Counted from the first letter of the stretch, positions 45,239-56,800 are shown. The stretch: DNA of 64,000 nucleotides from Arcuatula senhousia (GCA_963971305.1 OZ020313.1:55996203-56060202), one strand, 5' to 3'. Translations and numbers: made by a program. Notes: generated from the letters alone by a model not told the origin.

Positions 45239-48042
45239 CTACAACATAAAGAGAAGAATTATTGGAAACCAGTCTTTGCAAAAATATTTTCCTCTGCTGT
45301 TATCAATGACCTATATTTTCAGTGATTTTTGTAACATGAGTTGTTCACAATAATTGGAAACAGAATGAAAACTCTTACTTTTGCACATAAATGATGTAAA
45401 TGGATCATGTAAAAATTCAAAAGTCCATAGTCAATGACTGTGGAGTATAAAGATAAAATGCTTATAAAACTTCAAATCTGAACATTGTGGATTTTTTGAA
45501 TTGCCATTGGTTACATGTAGCTTTTACTGGTTTTGTCTTTGTCTTTGAACAAGATTTCAAACTTCTGACATTACCATGCCTGATACATGTAGGTACTTCT
45601 CTTCTTCTTGAATCTTACCTATTGATGTGTTTACAAATGAATTTTTCAAATCCGATTTGCAGGCTGGACACTTCTTACACTGTTCTACCGGCCAGTGACT
45701 CCAATCCATCTTATAGTCACCTGAAGGTGTTAATGGTCCAAACAAATGGTGAGCTAATATGGCCTGTATCTCTACTTCTGTCTTTACATCCTTCATTTTT
45801 TTCAAATGTGTGACATCTCCTATATAATATAATAATTTCACTGTATTGCAGTTCATGTAAATCAAGGTAAATACTAATAAATTTTGGTTTGGTAGCCCAC
45901 CACATAAATGTAAGTAGTCCATCAATATGATTTGATACATACAACATTGGAAAAAATTTCAGTTTTAAACCCACATCTAATTCTGAGGGCCATTGGCATG
46001 TTGGCAATTTATAGTTCCAAAACCTTTACATGTATGTATGTATATATAGGCTCCAATTTGAACACATGTATTATGTGGGAAGTTCTCAGACATCACAGAC
46101 ATGACAGCTGAGCTCACTGCGGATGATGATCTTTTTTCATATATTAGCTCACCTGGACCGAAGGCTTTTACCATCACTTGGCGTCCGTCGTCGTCGTCTG
46201 TCGTCGTCTGTAAACAATTTTTCAAACGTTAACTTGTCCGACACCATAAGTCCAATTGCAACCAAACTTGGTTTAGTTGTTTAGTGGCATTATGTGTACA
46301 AAACTGTCGTTCAGATTTTTGATTCTTATAAAAACATGGCGGCCATGGCTAAAAATAGAACAGGGGGGGTCAAATACAGTTTTTTGCAAATAACTCAAAA
46401 ACGGTCACAGATATCAAAATTCTGGCAAAGGTAAAAGTGATCAGCACCTCAAGATCTACCTGCCCAGAAATTTTCAAAAAGATCCAACAACCAATGTAGA
46501 AGTTATTGCCCTTTTTCTGGATTTTTCAAAATTTTGCACTTATTTAGCCCTTTATCTTGAAAACTATACAAGATATTTTAAAAATTCAAATTGCATATGA
46601 TTAAGCACATCAAGATCTACATTTCATGTAATTAGGTCAAAGCTGTAGAACCATTTCTTATAGGAGTTATGGCCCTTAAAGCGTCAATATTTACCATTGT
46701 TCATTACTTTTCCCCTGACTTGTCTGAAACGGTAAGACCAACTGCATTTTAACATGGCACACTATTTGATAGCTTACATGTATATGCTACAACTCTATCG
46801 TTCAGATTTTTGATTCGTAAAAAAACATGGCCACCATGGCTAAAAATAGAACATAGGGGCAAATTTCATTTTTTTGCTAATAACTCAATACTGGTTTCAG
46901 ATATCAAAATTGTGCAAGAATCAAAAAGTGATCAGCATATTAAGATCTACCTGTCCTGATGTGGGAGTTATTGTTCTTTTTCCTAATTTTTGCCAAATTT
47001 GCACTTATTAAGCCCAATATCTTGAAAACTAATCAAGATATTTCATAAATTTAAATCGCATATGGTTAAGCACAATAATATCTACAAATATATGTATCTG
47101 TGTAGTTCAGGTGAGCGATTCAGGCTCTTGGGAGCCTCTTGTTTATTACAATTATAACTTGATATATATATATAAACTAATAATTTTATATTTTCTACTT
47201 GTATAACCATTGAAATGTTCATGTGATGATTGCTCCTTGAGCCTATGGTAATATAACCATGATAACAAATTATGTTCTTATTATATAAAATTTTATACAA
47301 AGTGAAAGCTCCCTATTTCATGTATTCAGCACCAAAAAGCACCTACTCAATTTGTAGACCATGTCACTCAAACGTTAAACCAATTCTGCTAACTTTGATG
47401 AACAGCCTGGTGTGACTAAATATTATTTCCTACTGTGTTATTTATTTGAAAGTTATAAAAATGTTGGTTTTTTTTTTCATAATAAATATGATAACTGTTC
47501 GTTTGAGAATGGTAAAAATGCATTGTATGACATGTACATAGTGTTAAGTATTAGAAAAAAAAAATATGCCTATTTTTCCATTAATTTTTAAAGCATGTAA
47601 AAATAAGGTGTGTAACAATAACTACATGTATTGTCATGATTGTTACACGTTTTGGTTCCGTAACCGTCATTGTGATCGGGTTTTACTTTTCCATGTAAAC
47701 CTAAGTTTGCGTTATTTTTAAACATGTAAACCTAAAGGTAAAGGTAAAGTGAAACTCACTGTTTTTAAAAAAATTCAACAGTCGTGTAAATACCAAATCT
47801 AGATCTGTAATTCCATTAGTATTTTTCTTGTAATTTTCTACTATCTCCACAATGGCATCACACCAAAACCAATCCAAAGGCACTTGACTACCAATTTCAA
47901 AATCAATGAATGCTTCCGAGAATCTATTCGAAGAGGTGGCATTACAAGCAGCAATTTGTATACTTGTGAACTGCTTCCCTACAACTAATGAGTTAGTAAC
48001 AGGCCCGCGAAAATCAAAGCATTTACTGAATATTTCATCCAT
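44517..48042 (-). CDS. Unrecognised host gene A, three exons, 401 residues
   Basis: Exons 48042-47760, 45819-45619 and 45238-44517 join in phase (left-over bases 1, 1) with donors GTGAGT and GTAAGA and a strong last acceptor (TTCTCTTTATGTTGTAG). The start ATG has A at -3 and G at +4. The product has an N-terminal region (VVGKQFTSIQIAACNATSS, LDWFWCDAIVEIVEN), a middle with paired cysteines (EQCKKCPACKSDL) and KVWYGSPDIVID, an acidic linker, then QALAQTITNAFLQTKLNPKL and LRILMYNCYQDTLYMS. No signal peptide or membrane helix. I do not recognise a named family. The 'GSPDIVID...VKV' and 'ALAQTI...FLQ' segments faintly recall PD-(D/E)XK nuclease-like proteins, but the ExK part is not evident. The 1.9-kb first intron holds a hairpin-ended element. 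The gene is divergent from gene B, 94 bp between start codons. Confidence 0.78.
45619..45819 (-). CDS. Gene A exon 2
   Basis: Reads RDVTHLKKMKDVKTEVEIQA and on to CKKCPACKSDLKNSF. The donor GTAAGA is strong. The acceptor (TTATATTATATAG) lacks a pyrimidine tract, which is the weakest point of the model. Confidence 0.7.
46143..47145 (-). mobile_element. Inverted copy of the hairpin-ended element, in gene A intron 1
   Basis: It starts tagctcacctggaccgaagg, followed by a gtcgtcgtctgtcgtcgtc stretch. It contains two tandem units (ttgattc-ta-aaaaacatgg at 46320 and 46815). It ends caggtgagcgattcaggctcttgggagcctcttgttt (written here in pieces: caggtgagcgattcaggctc, then ttgggagcctcttg). These are the reverse of the ends at 39281 and 41021. 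Confidence 0.82.
47146..47755. other. Gene A intron 1 remainder
   Basis: AT-rich intron sequence with a tatatata run near 47163 and no other features. Confidence 0.5.
47760..48042 (-). CDS. Gene A exon 1
   Basis: Starts MDEIFSKCFDFRGPV in a good initiation context (AAAATGG). Ends AAAAACA before GTGAGT, leaving one base. Confidence 0.75.
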
Positions 48043-48136
48043 TTTGAAGGGACTTTTTTACGGGGAGTGAAATCGAGGATATTGCGAACAGAAATCTCGT
48101 TTGTTTCTGTCCCCTCTATTATTTTACCCCCTGACC
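48043..48136. promoter_or_regulatory. 94-bp divergent promoter region between genes A and B
   Basis: Only 94 bases separate the two start codons. The stretch has no TATA box in either direction. It contains an inverted phrase, acagaaa...tttctgt (about 48087-48109). A shared bidirectional promoter is inferred from the distance; 5' UTRs could also overlap here. Confidence 0.5.
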
Positions 48137-48603
48137 ATGGCCTCAAATGAGATTTCTTCTGATGATGAATTTCCAAGTTTGCATGACAACAATTGTCAAT
48201 TGAATAGTTTAAAAGTAGAATCTTATTCTGAATACAAGTCTGATTCTTGTAGTACATGTAGTAGCGATGTCCATTGCTCGTCTGATCCAAATCATTCCAA
48301 AATTTTTAAATCCAAATCTTCAACTTGCAAGTGGGATGTTGTGTATCTTGAATCATTGGGAATTTATTACAATACAAACTTTGAAGCCCTCCCATCAGAT
48401 ATACTGGATATGATTTATAAAAACACAGGAGTTTTTGGACCATTATCCGAAGAACAAAAAGAAAATGTAAATCAATTTAAAGAAAGTTTAACTTATAACT
48501 GTTCTTTACCTGAAATTCTTGGAGTGATGAATATGATCGATACTGATACATTAATATCAAACACGAAGAAAGATATTGACAACATAAGGAATCAAGTTCC
48601 CAG
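48137..48603 (+). CDS. Gene B exon 1
   Basis: 155 codons plus two bases; donor CAG|GTTGGT. Reading through would continue for only 16 codons. Confidence 0.8.
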
Positions 48604-51600
48604 GTTGGTTTGCAGATGGAAGAGCAAGGGGCAATACAATTCCAGAAAGTGAAAGTACAAACATACAAAATTTAGGTCGACGTGCCGACATCGTGTAGAA
48701 ATGCTTCTATAATTGTTTGCGATCAATTTACTTTAAGCTGCCATAAAACCAGCCATTTTCATAAACCTGATAACTAGCAAATTGTTTTATTGATGTAAAT
48801 TTTTCCCTACCCACTAATGATCAAACCGATAGGTGGCGTCTGCTTTATCATATTTATCAACCGACATGAAGAGCAATTGTTGCATTTAAAGTTAAGATGT
48901 AGGAAGATGCACTTAAAAATTTATTTTATTTCTATTTAATGTAACAACAACCAAACTGTACAATTATTAGGTTATCAAAAACATCTAAGACCATGATACA
49001 TATATGTATCAAAAGTCTGGCATGTCTGGAAATAAGCAACAGAAGACCAACAGCCCTCGACCTGTAAAAAAGTTGTTTGGTTGAGTAAATTTTAGCAACA
49101 TTTTTTGTGTAACACAATGATTCTTCATGTTAAAACAATACTTCAAAATCATGAATTGGCTCCTGAAAATCCTAAATTCTAATCATGTACATGTACACCC
49201 ATTAAAAATTACAGACATGATAGATATGGTGCCTACTGGTCTTGTTGAAGGCTGCTGGCGGTTGACCATTGTGGTTTTTCTGAATTGCCGCTTGTAATGT
49301 GAGCCGTGTACACTTATAGCACATCTCATTATTTTGTATCTATGATTATAATACACAAGATCCTCTATTTTCTATATTTGACATATTGAAACTTTAGACA
49401 AGTGAATGTGGGTTATTGATGCTGAAAATGACCTAATATGTCATCTCAAAATTTGTTTACATGTACATTTACATGTAGAATTGTACAGGATTGTAGGTAG
49501 AAAATTTACCCATTGTATCCGAGGATGCTTGTAATGATTAAACCTGAAAAAATTGCCTTTTTTTAGTACATTGGTATTATTTTTTAATTAATGATTAGAA
49601 AAAAAATATGTCTATCAACTCTGATCTGTTAAGAATTAAAAACAGAATTTGGGTTATCTCTCTTTAATCAATTTTGTTATTTTATTTCAGAGAATATTTT
49701 GGTTCAAATGTTGAAGATTTCATCAAAAGTACCAGACTCATGGTTAAATACCAGGTAGATCACCTTACCCAAAACAATCGTAGTTCTCCTGTACCCAAAG
49801 ATGTGTTTGTTGATATGTTTAAAGGATTTGTAAAGATGTGTGGTCTTCTTCCACTGTAAGTTTAATTTGATCACGATGAAGTAATTCCTAGATTCTCATC
49901 GTGATTTCTTGAGAATGTAGGGTGAACTATTTTTTTGGGGATACATTTTGTTTACATATGTTTTGGTATTGACCTGTTGACAAAAATGAACATAGTTTGT
50001 CCCCAAAAATCAAAATAAATTTTGCAGGCTGTTGAAAAAATTAGGACAGGAGGGGATGAGAATCTAGGATACATGTAGGATATATTAACTTTTTAAAACA
50101 TGCATACATATATCAGTCAGAGATCCCACTTGTACAAGTAAACAGATTTTAACTTCTTTAGGTAAACTTTAAAGAGTTAAAATTGTCTCCCTTTTTTTTA
50201 CTTTCACTAATTTACTTGTACAAGTAAAATGATAGAAAATAATTATTTTCTTAATTATCTTTATCTAGTCATTCAATTTACTTTCATTCATGATTATTTA
50301 TATGGCTAATAGTATCAGCAACCTTTACCAAACTGAGATTATCTGTTATCTTCAGTTAATTGAGAAATAATCAACATTTATTGTCCCAAGAGGGCAATTT
50401 TCAAAGGCCATGCGCACCATGAAGACAGCCATGCGCATCAGAAATTTTTAATGGACCATAGAGCAGATGATGTAAACATTTAAAGAAAATTATCTGTTTG
50501 ATTGTAAAAATATTGTGTAACAAGTAAAATGAGCTAAAAGTTTTACAAATTTACTTGTATAGGTGAATTTTTGCTCAGAGAAAAATACTTTACATAAACA
50601 AGTAAATTTTTGTTTACTTAAAGAAGTAAAATTCTATTTACTTGTTTAAGTGGGATCTCTGACTGTATATATGATCATGAAGCATCACAAAATTTATATT
50701 ATTGACATCAACCTTTTAACATGTATATAAATGTAAAATTCAACAATTTAATCATAGAATATTAAAGGACCACACACTATGGATCTTGTATGTTTAATTT
50801 TGTAGCCCAGACTTTTCTGAAAAGTGCATTTAAAAAATTAGCGGATGTGCTATACCGCTACTTAAAAAATGTGAATTATTTAGTTTTACAGTGTGTTTTA
50901 TATGTATGCTTTGTGCAAGCTTATCAATAGGGGGAAGTTTGGATCCAAAAAACTAGTTTAACCCGCCACATTTTATATGTGCCTGTCCTAAGCCAGGAAA
51001 CTTTGCCAAAGCCTTTGTTTGTCCTTGTCATTCTGTGTTAACTGTTTTATGTCAAGAATTGGGTCTTTCGTTGATGATTTAGGGATTAGTTTTGATACTT
51101 TTGTATTGAATTATAAGTCTTGGGCCAATGCAAGACGGTTAGCAGTGACCTATGGTCATGTTGAAGACTGCTTGCTGTTTTCTGTTGCGATTTTTTGAAT
51201 TGCTGTTTGTTTATGTTTGTTGCGTTGCGTACACTTATTCCACATCTCAATATCGTATATTTGACATAATTTTTCCAGTAAAATTTAGTTTTTTTTCTGA
51301 TTTTACAGCCCTGGTTCAGCCTGGAAATCAATGATGTCTATTCATGGGAGAGATGTCAAGTCCGAGTCAGATGTAGTTATCATGACTGAGGACCATCTAG
51401 AAGAGGGAAATGATGATGCTGTATCAGTTGTTTCTGTAGTACAGGTATCTGTTAACAATAGCCATGTAATGAAGAAGTAGAGAGAAACAAATGGGGCATA
51501 ATGCAGTCATCTTTCCTTTGTAAGATATTTCAAATCGATGTGTCTGACAGAAGAATTTCTTTGCAGGAACTTCATATTATTCTCTTTTTATTTTGCCAAA

Positions 51601-53549
51601 AATTTTGCCAGACTTTGGTCCTATCGTCATGATGGTGTAAAATCAGCTGCCTGACTGAATAATGTCCAAAGTCCCCAAGGGCAAAGCCTCAATCTGTAAA
51701 CACATTTTCAAGATCAGCACAAAAGCAGCAAACAGCATAAAAACACACATAAACATTCAAATGGCATCTGTCAAGTGGTGTCATAAGATCAATCTGAGTG
51801 TTGATGAAACTTTGTGGCAATAGGGGCATGCTCCTCTGCATGTTGTGTGCCATGAGTAGTCCAGCTCATTACACACCACTGCCAGAATTACTTTCCCTAG
51901 TGGATAAGGCATGATGAATTTTGTTTCTTTAAAGACAGAAACCGTCTCCCACCACTGGACATAATTTGGAAGACAGAGTAAACAACAATATTTTTAGCAA
52001 ATCACACATTAATTCTTATAATCAGAAAAGAAGATCAATCTTCAATGTGAGATAGAAGATAATGAGATGTGGAATAATTAAGTGTATGTGACAACCAGCT
52101 GCAATATAAATGACAATTTAAAAAGTCCACAATTACATATTTTTTGTGTGAACAATTTAATTTAAAGAATATTCTAGAACATCAAAAATGAATTTATGAA
52201 GGAAAGTTTTAGGTTCACAAGATTTTCCTTATTGCAGGACATTAGTTGTGAGGTGAGCTGTGAGTCTCTTTTAAGCTTTAGTGTTAATATTTTTGCGCTT
52301 GTGTAAAATATAGTTGAAATATTACTTTTCAGGTTGAGAACTTGACTGTTAACAGAGATACTAAGCCAGTGTATATACGTGAAGAAAAACCCAGACACAG
52401 TAGAGTTTCCTCTCACACACCTTGTTTTCCAGATGATCAGGAATTCTGTGATAGTGAGCCAACTGTACATCAGAGTTCAGCCATCTACGAGAGGATTTGC
52501 CCTAAAGTTCTGGGACAACATGGAGGTGACTTGTTAATCCATCATGGACTATTTGGAAGAAAACTAAGCAAAGGAAAAGCTTTTAAATACCTCCCTGGTA
52601 TTATTGTGGTCGGGACAGAGGTAATCTATGAAAACTTTAAGTTGCCTCCTCCTACAGTAAAAGGATACATACGTGTAAATTTTATCTGAAGAAATTCAAG
52701 GTGTCCATCTGTTAAGTCCATTGTAATTTGATTATCTCTGACTCATACATGATTCTTTGTCCTGCATACATTGTTGAGTGACATATACTGTATAAGCATT
52801 TATATTTGTTGGTAATCAAATTTTAGTGGTTAAGAGAACAATACTTAATTGCTGGTAACAAATTTCCGTTGATTGTTATTTTGATAAATACTCTATAACT
52901 AAATATTTTAAATTCAAGGGGATTTAATTTCATGGATTTTTCTTACCCACAAAATAAACATGATTTGATCCCCCATGAATATTTCCACTCCTACAGTAGT
53001 TTTTAGTGTCTGTCCCTTTGTTTGTCACACAACATGTCAGCTTTACCTTTGGGGAAACTTTGCATTAAAGTTAGTTTCATAACAGTTAGTCAGATTGTCA
53101 TGAGATTTTGTACACTTATTTATCATCATATAACCTTTACAACGAAAAGGTCAAAATACCCATCAAAATGTGCTAAGACACATATGAACTGTTGAAACAA
53201 ACATAGTTTCATTTTATGAACCACAAAAATCAATCTAGAGTTATCTCCCATTTACCTACAACATCTATCTGTTGATTGATGCAATATGATGATATCTATT
53301 TGTTAAATAATAATTTTAGATGATATTTTATCAACTTACAGCCTGTTTATCATATATTGTTGTTCCATCTTATTCTAGGTTGCATTTACTGTGCTGGTTT
53401 TAAATGGTGACCATGTAAGAGAACTAGAGAATAAATGTGCGAGTGTAAAAAATAAAGCAACAATCTACTATTCTGAACCACTTGACTTATTGAAGAAAGA
53501 AGACAGAGATTTGTTGTTGGAATCATTCGCCAGATTAAATAATACCTGA
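48137..53549 (+). CDS. Unrecognised host gene B, five exons, 408 residues
   Basis: Exons 48137-48603, 49691-49855, 51309-51444, 52333-52620 and 53379-53549 join in phase throughout (left-over bases 2, 2, 0, 0), with GT/AG borders at every intron, and total 409 codons with the stop. I chose the ATG at 48137 over the in-frame one at 48101 for its strong context (ACCATGG). The N-terminus is acidic and serine-rich (MASNEISSDDEFPSL, then CSTCSSDVHCSSDPNHS). Later parts are more structured: DILDMIYKNTGVFGPLSEEQ, YQVDHLTQNN, GLLPLPGSAWKSMM, and a C-terminal segment KVLGQHGGDLLIHHGLF, YLPGIIVVGTE and VAFTVLVLNGDHVRELENK. No signal peptide, membrane helix or known motif is seen. The family is unknown. 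The head-to-head neighbour of nearly equal size is gene A. Confidence 0.82.
48665..49685. other. Gene B intron 1
   Basis: AT-rich intron with a partial dispersed-repeat copy at 49250-49345 (attgtggtttttctgaattg). Confidence 0.55.
49691..49855 (+). CDS. Gene B exon 2
   Basis: Acceptor TTTTATTTCAG, donor GTAAGT. Reads EYFGSNVEDFIKSTRLMVKY through FVKMCGLLPL. Confidence 0.85.
50114..50665. mobile_element. hAT-like MITE, 552 bp, in gene B intron 2
   Basis: Ends CAGTCAGAGATCCCACTT and its exact complement at 50648-50665. Several ttacttgtacaagtaaa-type palindromic words lie next to both ends. TATAT flanks both sides, but an 8-bp duplication typical of hAT is not clean. There is no coding capacity. 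Confidence 0.87.
51140..51270 (+). repeat. Copy of the 16795 dispersed repeat, gene B intron 2
   Basis: Contains ttttttgaattgctgtttgt and gcgtacacttattccacatc. Confidence 0.75.
51309..51444 (+). CDS. Gene B exon 3
   Basis: Acceptor CTGATTTTACAG. Reads PGSAWKSMMSIHGRDVKSES through VSVVSVVQ, then donor GTATCT. Acidic end (TEDHLEEGNDDA). Confidence 0.8.
51450..52325. repeat. Gene B intron 3 with two repeat pieces
   Basis: The piece near 51840-51965 (gtccagctcattacac-accactgcc ... ccaccactgga) matches 32755-32850. The piece at 52055-52130 is an inverted partial copy of the 16795 family. The rest is unremarkable. Confidence 0.6.
52333..52620 (+). CDS. Gene B exon 4
   Basis: Acceptor ATTACTTTTCAG. 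96 codons from VENLTVNRDTKPVYI to LPGIIVVGTE, donor GTAATC, phase 0 on both sides. Confidence 0.85.
52690..53370. other. Gene B intron 4
   Basis: AT-rich sequence with no recognisable repeat or RNA gene. Confidence 0.5.
53379..53549 (+). CDS. Gene B exon 5 with stop
   Basis: Acceptor TTCTATTCTAG... reads VAFTVLVLNGDHVRELENKC to LLLESFARLNNT and TGA. Confidence 0.85.
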   Translation, partial: VAFTVLVLNGDHVRELENKCASVKNKATIYYSEPLDLLKKEDRDLLLESFARLNNT

Positions 53550-53633
53550 ATTCATAAAATGGGATACCCAAGTCAGCTATGTTCACACATTTGTACAGTT
53601 ATAATACACACTTAAACAGTTTATTATTTTAAA

Positions 53634-53847
53634 TACTGTGAAGGAACATTTAATCGTGGATATCAATTTTTGTGGAATCCTAAAATTTCACATAATCGTG
53701 GATTCTTGATTTTGTGGATCAAGGAATCTTCGCATACAATCCGAAGGAAAATTAATAACTGTTTGTTGGGAACCAAATTTTGTGGTTTAGGTGACCCACG
53801 AAAACCACGACAATTAGGACCCAACAAATAATAATACTTTCACAGTA
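53634..53847. mobile_element. 214-bp MITE downstream of gene B
   Basis: Begins TACTGTGAAGG and ends with the complement TTTCACAGTA. The interior has several 'atcgtgga / tttgtgg / ccacgaaaa' phrases arranged symmetrically. It lies about 85 bases after the gene B stop and may lie in its 3' UTR. Confidence 0.7.
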
Positions 53848-53929
53848 ATTATATTATCAACATGTCAGTACTATCATGGCTATGTCAGTATGTATCTACA
53901 AACTACATTACTTGGAGTTTTGCCTATTT

Positions 53930-54710
53930 AGCTTGCCAATGGTCTGGTCAAGTGAGCTTATGCCATCACTTTGTGTCCGTCAAATGTCCTCTTTATTTAA
54001 AAAAAACAAAAAACATCTCAACTGAAAGCCCTAAATAGATTTATTTGAAACATTCCAAACATGAGATAGGATATGACATGTCGGCTTATACTGATCCTTA
54101 TTTTGGAGTAATCTATTAAAAAAACATGGCTGTTGTAATTTACTGTCGTCAGGTCCCAGGTTTTTTTTTCAATTGGTGGTACATGTAATAAAACAAAAAC
54201 TGATATTTTGAAAATACATGTAAACAAGTTCAACACAGTGAGCGATTCCAAATGTGTGGTAATTTGTGTACAGATTTGTTGTCAGAGTTGCAGACCTTGA
54301 ATTATGATTTTTGGCAATTTCTCATATCTCAAAGATTTTATTGTAAAATGAAAGGAAACATATAATAAATATAGTAATAAACTTTAAACTTATATCTGTC
54401 ATTGTGCATATTTCTATTACCCACATGATTGTTTTTCAGAGTTATTGCCCTTGAAGTGTCATTTCATTATGAATATTTTTATGCCCCATCTACGAAAGTA
54501 GAGGTGCATATAGTGTTCAGTTCTGTTCGTCTGTTCATCAGTCTGTCTCATATTTTACAAGATGGGACATTATGTCTTGAGAACATATTTCGTTTCATCC
54601 TGCCTTTTTATTTTCAGAAAAATAGCAGACTAGATATTTTCTGGCATGCATTTTTTTATTGTCAAATTTATTTAATAAATTTTAGCCCAAAAGACCATCC
54701 TGCCTTGTGT
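53930..54710. repeat. Degenerate pieces of hairpin-ended and tandem repeats
   Basis: Near 53950 a gtcaagtgagcttatgccatc piece belongs to the hairpin-ended family. Near 54481 atgccccatctacgaaagta, followed by gttcgtctgttc, belongs to the family at 55470-56160. No gene is supported. Confidence 0.5.
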
Positions 54711-54714
54711 AAGC

Positions 54715-55415
54715 ACACCTGGCTTAAGGCCATTTGAGCTTATGCTATCACTCTGCGTCCATTGTCCTCTATCGAATGATATATGATATGTTGGCAGCAA
54801 ACAATCCTCATTTTACAATGTTAGATAAAAACATGGCTTCTATAATCACTTAAACTGTCTTGAAACTTAGCAACTATAACAGATTGAAAAAAAATCAAAG
54901 GATCTTAGGCTCTTCACAATCAAAAGCTCTATTCAAGTCTCCATTTGATGACCCTCCTAAGGGTAATGCCCCTTTAAGGTAAAAAAAAAAAAAGAGTTTT
55001 TTCATGCTTAAGCCCTATATATTAAAACTATTGAAGATAAAGAAAAGCCGTTGCTTGCTTAAACCTTCAGCTTATTTAGTTCTACAAAAATCCCCATTTG
55101 GTCAAATATGTCAGATGACTTCTTGTACAGGTTATGGACGTTTGAAGCTACAAAAAGAAGTGTTTTATCGTGTTTTTGCTAATAGGGGTTATGGCTGTTT
55201 GAATGTAAAAAAAAAGCGTTTTTTAATGTTTTTGCCCCATAGAAGATAGAGAATGTTTTAGCTTGCTTAAGCCCCCAGCTCAATAATCTCTACAATAGTC
55301 TTCATTGGGTCAAAGTTGTCAGATGACCCCTTATATGGGTAATAGATAATAGATGATTGTCCAATAGCTTTAAGATCAGGTGAGTGATTCAGGTTCCTGG
55401 GAGCATCCGGTTTAA
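54715..55415 (-). repeat. Degenerate inverted copy of the hairpin-ended element
   Basis: Reads in from ttgagcttatgctatcactc and ends caggtgagtgattcaggttc / ctgggagca. Internal units carry the complements of 'gacaacttgacc' and 'aagcaagc' phrases. Confidence 0.7.
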
Positions 55416-55469
55416 ATAAGCACTGTCTTGCCGTTTTATTTCATGTTTTTTTTTTGTCCCGACTTTTTA

Positions 55470-56165
55470 TGCCCCATGTACGGAAATAGAGGGACATATA
55501 GTGTTCGGGACCGTTCGTCCGTCCCAAATCCCCATATTTCCAAATTCCCAATTGCTGACAAATGCCACATCAATCATATTGGTATGGTAGCTGCATCTAG
55601 TGATGCTAAGCACAATGCATGCATCGGATGCTGGATGTGACCTTTATTGTCCGCATGAATGACCATGTACAGAAGGATGTTTCAAGTTTATTCCCACTTA
55701 CTGAAAAGTGCCACATCAACCATATTGGTATGGTATGTGCACCTAGTGATGCTAAGCACAATGCATGCTTCGGACGCTGGCTGTGACCTATATTTTCCGC
55801 ATGCATGACCACTTATAGAAGAATGGTTAGTCCATTCCTTCTTACTGACAAGTGCCATAGCAACCATCTTGGTATGGCAGGTGCACCTAGTGATGCTTAG
55901 CACAATGCATGCTTCGGATGCTGGATGTGACCCATATTTCCTGCATGGATAGCCTCTTAAAGAAGAATAGTAAAAGTCCATTCCCACTGACTGACATGTG
56001 CCACATCTACTATATTGTTATGGTAGGTGCACCTAGTGATGCTAAGCACAATGCATGCTCGGATGCTGGCATTGGCATATTTTCCGCATGAATGACCACT
56101 TATAGAAGAATGGTTAAGTTAAAGTCCATTCCTTCTGACTGGCAAGTGCATTAGCAACATTTTGA
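55470..56165 (+). repeat. 145-bp tandem array, four units
   Basis: The phrase gctaagcacaatgcatgc recurs at 55605, 55751, 55895 and 56041 (periods 146, 144, 146), each with ccacatcaaccatattggta upstream. A head segment, atgccccatgtacggaaata ... gttcgtccgtcc, precedes the first unit. It is opposite in orientation to 41087-41640. Confidence 0.88.
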
Positions 56166-56327
56166 TGCTTTAGTGATTGCGGAAAAAATAAATGTTGCGA
56201 GATGGGACATTATGTCTTTTTGATATATATTCTTGTTATTTCAATTTTCACCATAGCTCCAATAATAATAATAATAATCAACCGGGTGCTCCTCTCTGAA
56301 TGTATTGCCCTTGAAATGTCAATTTTT

Positions 56328-56800
56328 AAAGCAATTGTTATAAACCGAAAACAAAAGAAGTGTAAGAAATGCCTCGGATTCAAATATTCGTTGTTATGGC
56401 TGGAGTATCTGAGTCATCATCAATGAAAATAAAGTGCTTTCGATTCATGATTAACGTTCATTTTTCGATTCATGTTTAACGTTCATTTTTCGATTCCTGT
56501 TTAACGTTCATTTTTCGATTCCAGTTTAACGTTCATTTTTCGATTCCTGTTTAACGTTCATTTATTTTACCCAATCATATGCTTTTTTATCCTTGTCAGG
56601 ATAAATTATTTTCTTCGGCAATTGTTATAAACCAAAAAAAAATAGGTGTAAGAAAGTACCTCCGGTTAAAATTAGTGTAGTCTTGGTTTGGTATATGAGT
56701 CATTATCATCGAAAATAATTTAGTATTTTAAATTCCTGTCTACAATATTGCCCAAACATAGCCTTTTTGAATCCTTGTCAGGGGGAATAATTTTCTTTTT
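56328..56800 (+). repeat. Diverged direct duplication with 25-bp minisatellite inside
   Basis: The block 56328-56440 (aattgttataaaccgaaaac, gagtcatcatcaatgaaaat) is repeated at 56620-56725, and 56570-56615 at 56750-56800 (atccttgtcagg, aattattttctt). Confidence 0.75.
56441..56565. repeat. 25-bp minisatellite, five units
   Basis: Units cgattcctgtttaacgttca plus ttttt begin at 56441, 56466, 56491, 56516 and 56541. Confidence 0.95.

Noticed and set aside
45717..46007. 96-residue minus-strand frame overlapping gene A exon 2
   Set aside because: It is out of phase with exons 1 and 3 and runs through the splice acceptor; the other frame (with CKKCPACK) joins both neighbours exactly.
47985..48290. 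101-residue minus-strand ORF across the divergent promoter
   Set aside because: It overlaps the first exons of both genes in other frames and has no motif.
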